From NCBI GenBank assembly GCA_002329245.1, contig DCTG01000215.1:200-6655 (forward strand): a DNA stretch of 6,456 bases. Direction: 5' to 3'. The notes beneath the pieces were generated by a model. That model made no database searches. It saw nothing but the letters and a program-made list of their open reading frames with translations, and was not told the origin of the DNA. A program made the position numbers and the translations under genes. The DNA comes from Clostridiales bacterium UBA1446 (GTDB lineage: Bacteria; Bacillota; Clostridia; Oscillospirales; Oscillospiraceae). Positions 5,188-6,456 of the stretch are shown piece by piece; within the stretch, counting starts at the first letter, position 1; every line of letters begins with the position of its first letter.

Positions 5188-5736
5188 ATGAGTAAAAATA
5201 TTTTAGGAATCTTTGACTCCGGAGATATGCAAAGCATCGCTACCCTGATTGAAAAATTGGAAGAATCCTCGTTCGACTATCTCAAGCTGGAAGGCGACGG
5301 GGTAAAGATCGTAATCGGCAAAAACGGCGCCATGGAAATGACCGAAACGGACGCGCCGAAGTCCGCCGCCCCGGTCGCAGCCTCGGCCGCTCCCGCGGCG
5401 GCACAACCGGCGGTACAAAGCGCCCCGGCCGCTCCCGCGGCGGAATGCGCGCAGCCGGCCGCGGCTCCGGCGGAAGTCGTAACGGAGGGGGAAGGCGTGT
5501 TCGTAATCAAGTCCCCCAGCTACGGGCTCTTCTACGCGCAGTCGGAACCGGGCGCGGCTCCCTATGTCAAATTGGGGGACAGCGTAAAGGCGGGAGACAC
5601 CGTTGGACTGGTGGAGATCATGAAGACGTTTACCGCGATTACATCCGATGTTTCTGGTACCGTTGTGGGGATTCATGTGAAAAACGAGCAGATGCTGGAG
5701 CCCGATCAGCCGCTGTTTTCCATTCAGGTATCCTAA
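5188..5736 (+). CDS. accB: Biotin carboxyl carrier protein, AccB type
   Basis: This 182-residue carrier shuttles carboxybiotin between biotin carboxylase and carboxyltransferase. An N-terminal segment (about 14-45) resembles the AccB start (helix LIEKLEESSFDYLKLEGDG followed by a strand). An Ala/Pro linker spans about 57-97. The C-terminal biotinyl domain has SPSYGLFYAQSEPGAAPY (109-126), which matches the AccB thumb, and VEIMKTFTAI with the biotin lysine Lys146, 36 residues from the end as usual. The attachment motif is EIMKTF instead of EAMKM. The thumb separates it from the carriers of decarboxylases (GcdC, MmdC, OadA), which lack it. The ATG is fixed by GGGAGGG at 5174-5180, seven bases upstream; an upstream in-frame start within the previous gene has no family resemblance. 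It lies 19 bases after the carboxyltransferase and 32 before accC, so all three are probably one transcript and one complex. It may or may not also serve fatty-acid synthesis. Confidence 0.88.
   Translation: MSKNILGIFDSGDMQSIATLIEKLEESSFDYLKLEGDGVKIVIGKNGAMEMTETDAPKSAAPVAASAAPAAAQPAVQSAPAAPAAECAQPAAAPAEVVTEGEGVFVIKSPSYGLFYAQSEPGAAPYVKLGDSVKAGDTVGLVEIMKTFTAITSDVSGTVVGIHVKNEQMLEPDQPLFSIQVS
5384..5443 (+). repeat. 18-base direct repeat in the accB linker
   Basis: CGGCCGCTCCCGCGGCGG occurs exactly at 5384-5401 and 5426-5443. The copies are 42 bases apart, so they stay in frame and encode the same Ala/Pro-rich stretch of the flexible linker. This suggests internal duplication of linker codons, a length-variable segment. 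The stretch is more GC-rich than its surroundings because of alanine codons. Confidence 0.7.
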
Positions 5737-5768
5737 GACCGAAGGCTCAGAAAGGGAGTACAGATTGA

Positions 5769-6456
5769 ATGAAATTATCCCGGATTTTGGTGATCAACAG
5801 GGGGGAAATTGCCGTCCGTATCATCCGGACCTGTCGCGTGCTCGGCATTGAAACGGTCCTCGCCGCCTCGGAGGCGGACCGGGACAGCATGGCGGCAAGG
5901 CTTGCCGACCGGACGGTGGTAATCGGTCCGCCGAACGTGTCCACCTACCTGAACGTACCGCTCTTCCTGAAAACGGCTGCGGAAGCGGGGGCGCAGGCGA
6001 TCCATCCCGGTTACGGGTTCTTATCGGAAAAACCCGAACTGGCCAAAGCCTGCGCGGAAAACGGCATTGTGTTTATCGGGCCCAAGGAAGAGCATATCCA
6101 TAAGATGGGGAACAAGTTGGTCGCGCGGGAACTGGCCGTGCAGTGCGGCGTTCCCGTACTCTCGGGCTCGAAAAAGCTTAGCTCCTATGAGGAAGTATTG
6201 GGCGTGATCGACCAGATCGGCTTCCCGGTCATTCTTAAGGCGGCGGCTGGCGGCGGAGGGCGCGGCATGAAGATTGTTACGGAGGGGGACCGGGACAAGA
6301 TAAGGCAAATCTTCGAATCGGCTTCCGCGGAGGCAAGAGCCGCGTTCGGCGATGCCTCCCTCTATGTCGAGAAATACATCGCCAACGCCCGTCACGTTGA
6401 GGTGCAGGTTTTAGGCGACAAGTACGGCAACGTGGTGCATCTCGGGGAGCGGGACT
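5769..6456 (+). CDS. accC: Biotin carboxylase (ATP-grasp), 3' end outside window
   Basis: The first 229 of roughly 450 residues are present. The enzyme uses ATP and bicarbonate to carboxylate carrier-bound biotin. The N-terminal domain begins with ILVINRGEIAVRIIRTCR (6-23) and includes AIHPGYGFLSE (77-87) and GPKEEHIHKMGNK (104-116; nucleotide-binding Lys116). The ATP-grasp domain shows VILKAAAGGGGRGMK (154-168) with Lys157 and the glycine-rich lid, the metal and substrate region VEKYI (200-204, Glu201), RHVEVQVL (208-215, His209) and GERD at the cut. These match E. coli AccC closely by eye. AAAGGGAG at 5751-5758 lies ten bases before the ATG, a slightly long spacing, but the alignment supports this start. 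The presence of a biotin carboxylase implies ATP-driven carboxylation, not only decarboxylation. Pyruvate carboxylase subunit A (PycA-like) is the nearest alternative name, since those enzymes share this fold. Confidence 0.92.
   Translation, partial: MKLSRILVINRGEIAVRIIRTCRVLGIETVLAASEADRDSMAARLADRTVVIGPPNVSTYLNVPLFLKTAAEAGAQAIHPGYGFLSEKPELAKACAENGIVFIGPKEEHIHKMGNKLVARELAVQCGVPVLSGSKKLSSYEEVLGVIDQIGFPVILKAAAGGGGRGMKIVTEGDRDKIRQIFESASAEARAAFGDASLYVEKYIANARHVEVQVLGDKYGNVVHLGERD

Noticed and set aside
1..6456. Mobile element, CRISPR array, tRNA or rRNA
   Set aside because: No transposase or integrase motifs, regularly spaced repeats, tRNA-like cloverleaf or rRNA sequence were seen on either strand.

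Overview
The window looks like a spore-forming, anaerobic Clostridia-type Firmicute with a moderately GC-rich genome. The evidence is a clear SpoIIID, a GcdA-type glutaconyl-CoA decarboxylase alpha subunit, purine-rich Shine-Dalgarno (SD) sequences and frequent TTG/GTG starts. The exact lineage cannot be fixed from the sequence alone.

Layout. Positions 1-1239 (minus strand) hold the first 413 codons of gcdA, a biotin-dependent acyl-CoA carboxyltransferase, with its own sigma-A-type promoter at 1295-1323. Positions 1388-1431 are a Rho-independent terminator that separates gcdA from spoIIID (1452-1712, minus), a small sporulation regulator with a TTG start and a plausible sigma-E promoter. Positions 1713-2047 are a non-coding divergent interval. 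Positions 2048-2716 (plus) encode a GntR/FadR-family (FCD) regulator, followed by a strong terminator at 2755-2806. A new promoter with overlapping operator-like dyads (2859-2911) then drives a plus-strand operon: an isochorismatase-like cysteine hydrolase (2947-3603), a pyruvate carboxylase/oxaloacetate decarboxylase/5S-type carboxyltransferase (3657-5168), an AccB-type biotin carboxyl carrier protein (5188-5736) and a biotin carboxylase (5769 to the window end, truncated).

How it may work together. Biotin carboxylase would carboxylate the biotin on the carrier, and the carboxyltransferase would pass the carboxyl group to an acceptor. The carboxyltransferase keeps the metal-binding and carboxy-lysine motifs of the 5S/pyruvate carboxylase family but lacks the segments that normally carry the keto-acid-binding residues, so its substrate is probably not pyruvate. 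The carrier is the acetyl-CoA carboxylase type (with a thumb), not the type usually paired with 5S-like enzymes, and the carboxyltransferase tail resembles the N-terminus of that carrier. A GcdA/12S-like acyl-CoA carboxyltransferase lies across the intergenic region, so the locus carries both carboxyltransferase chemistries seen in transcarboxylase. The most interesting reading is an uncharacterised multi-subunit biotin-dependent carboxylase or transcarboxylase with an associated amidohydrolase-like enzyme, perhaps controlled by the adjacent GntR regulator. This is inference; the substrate is unknown.
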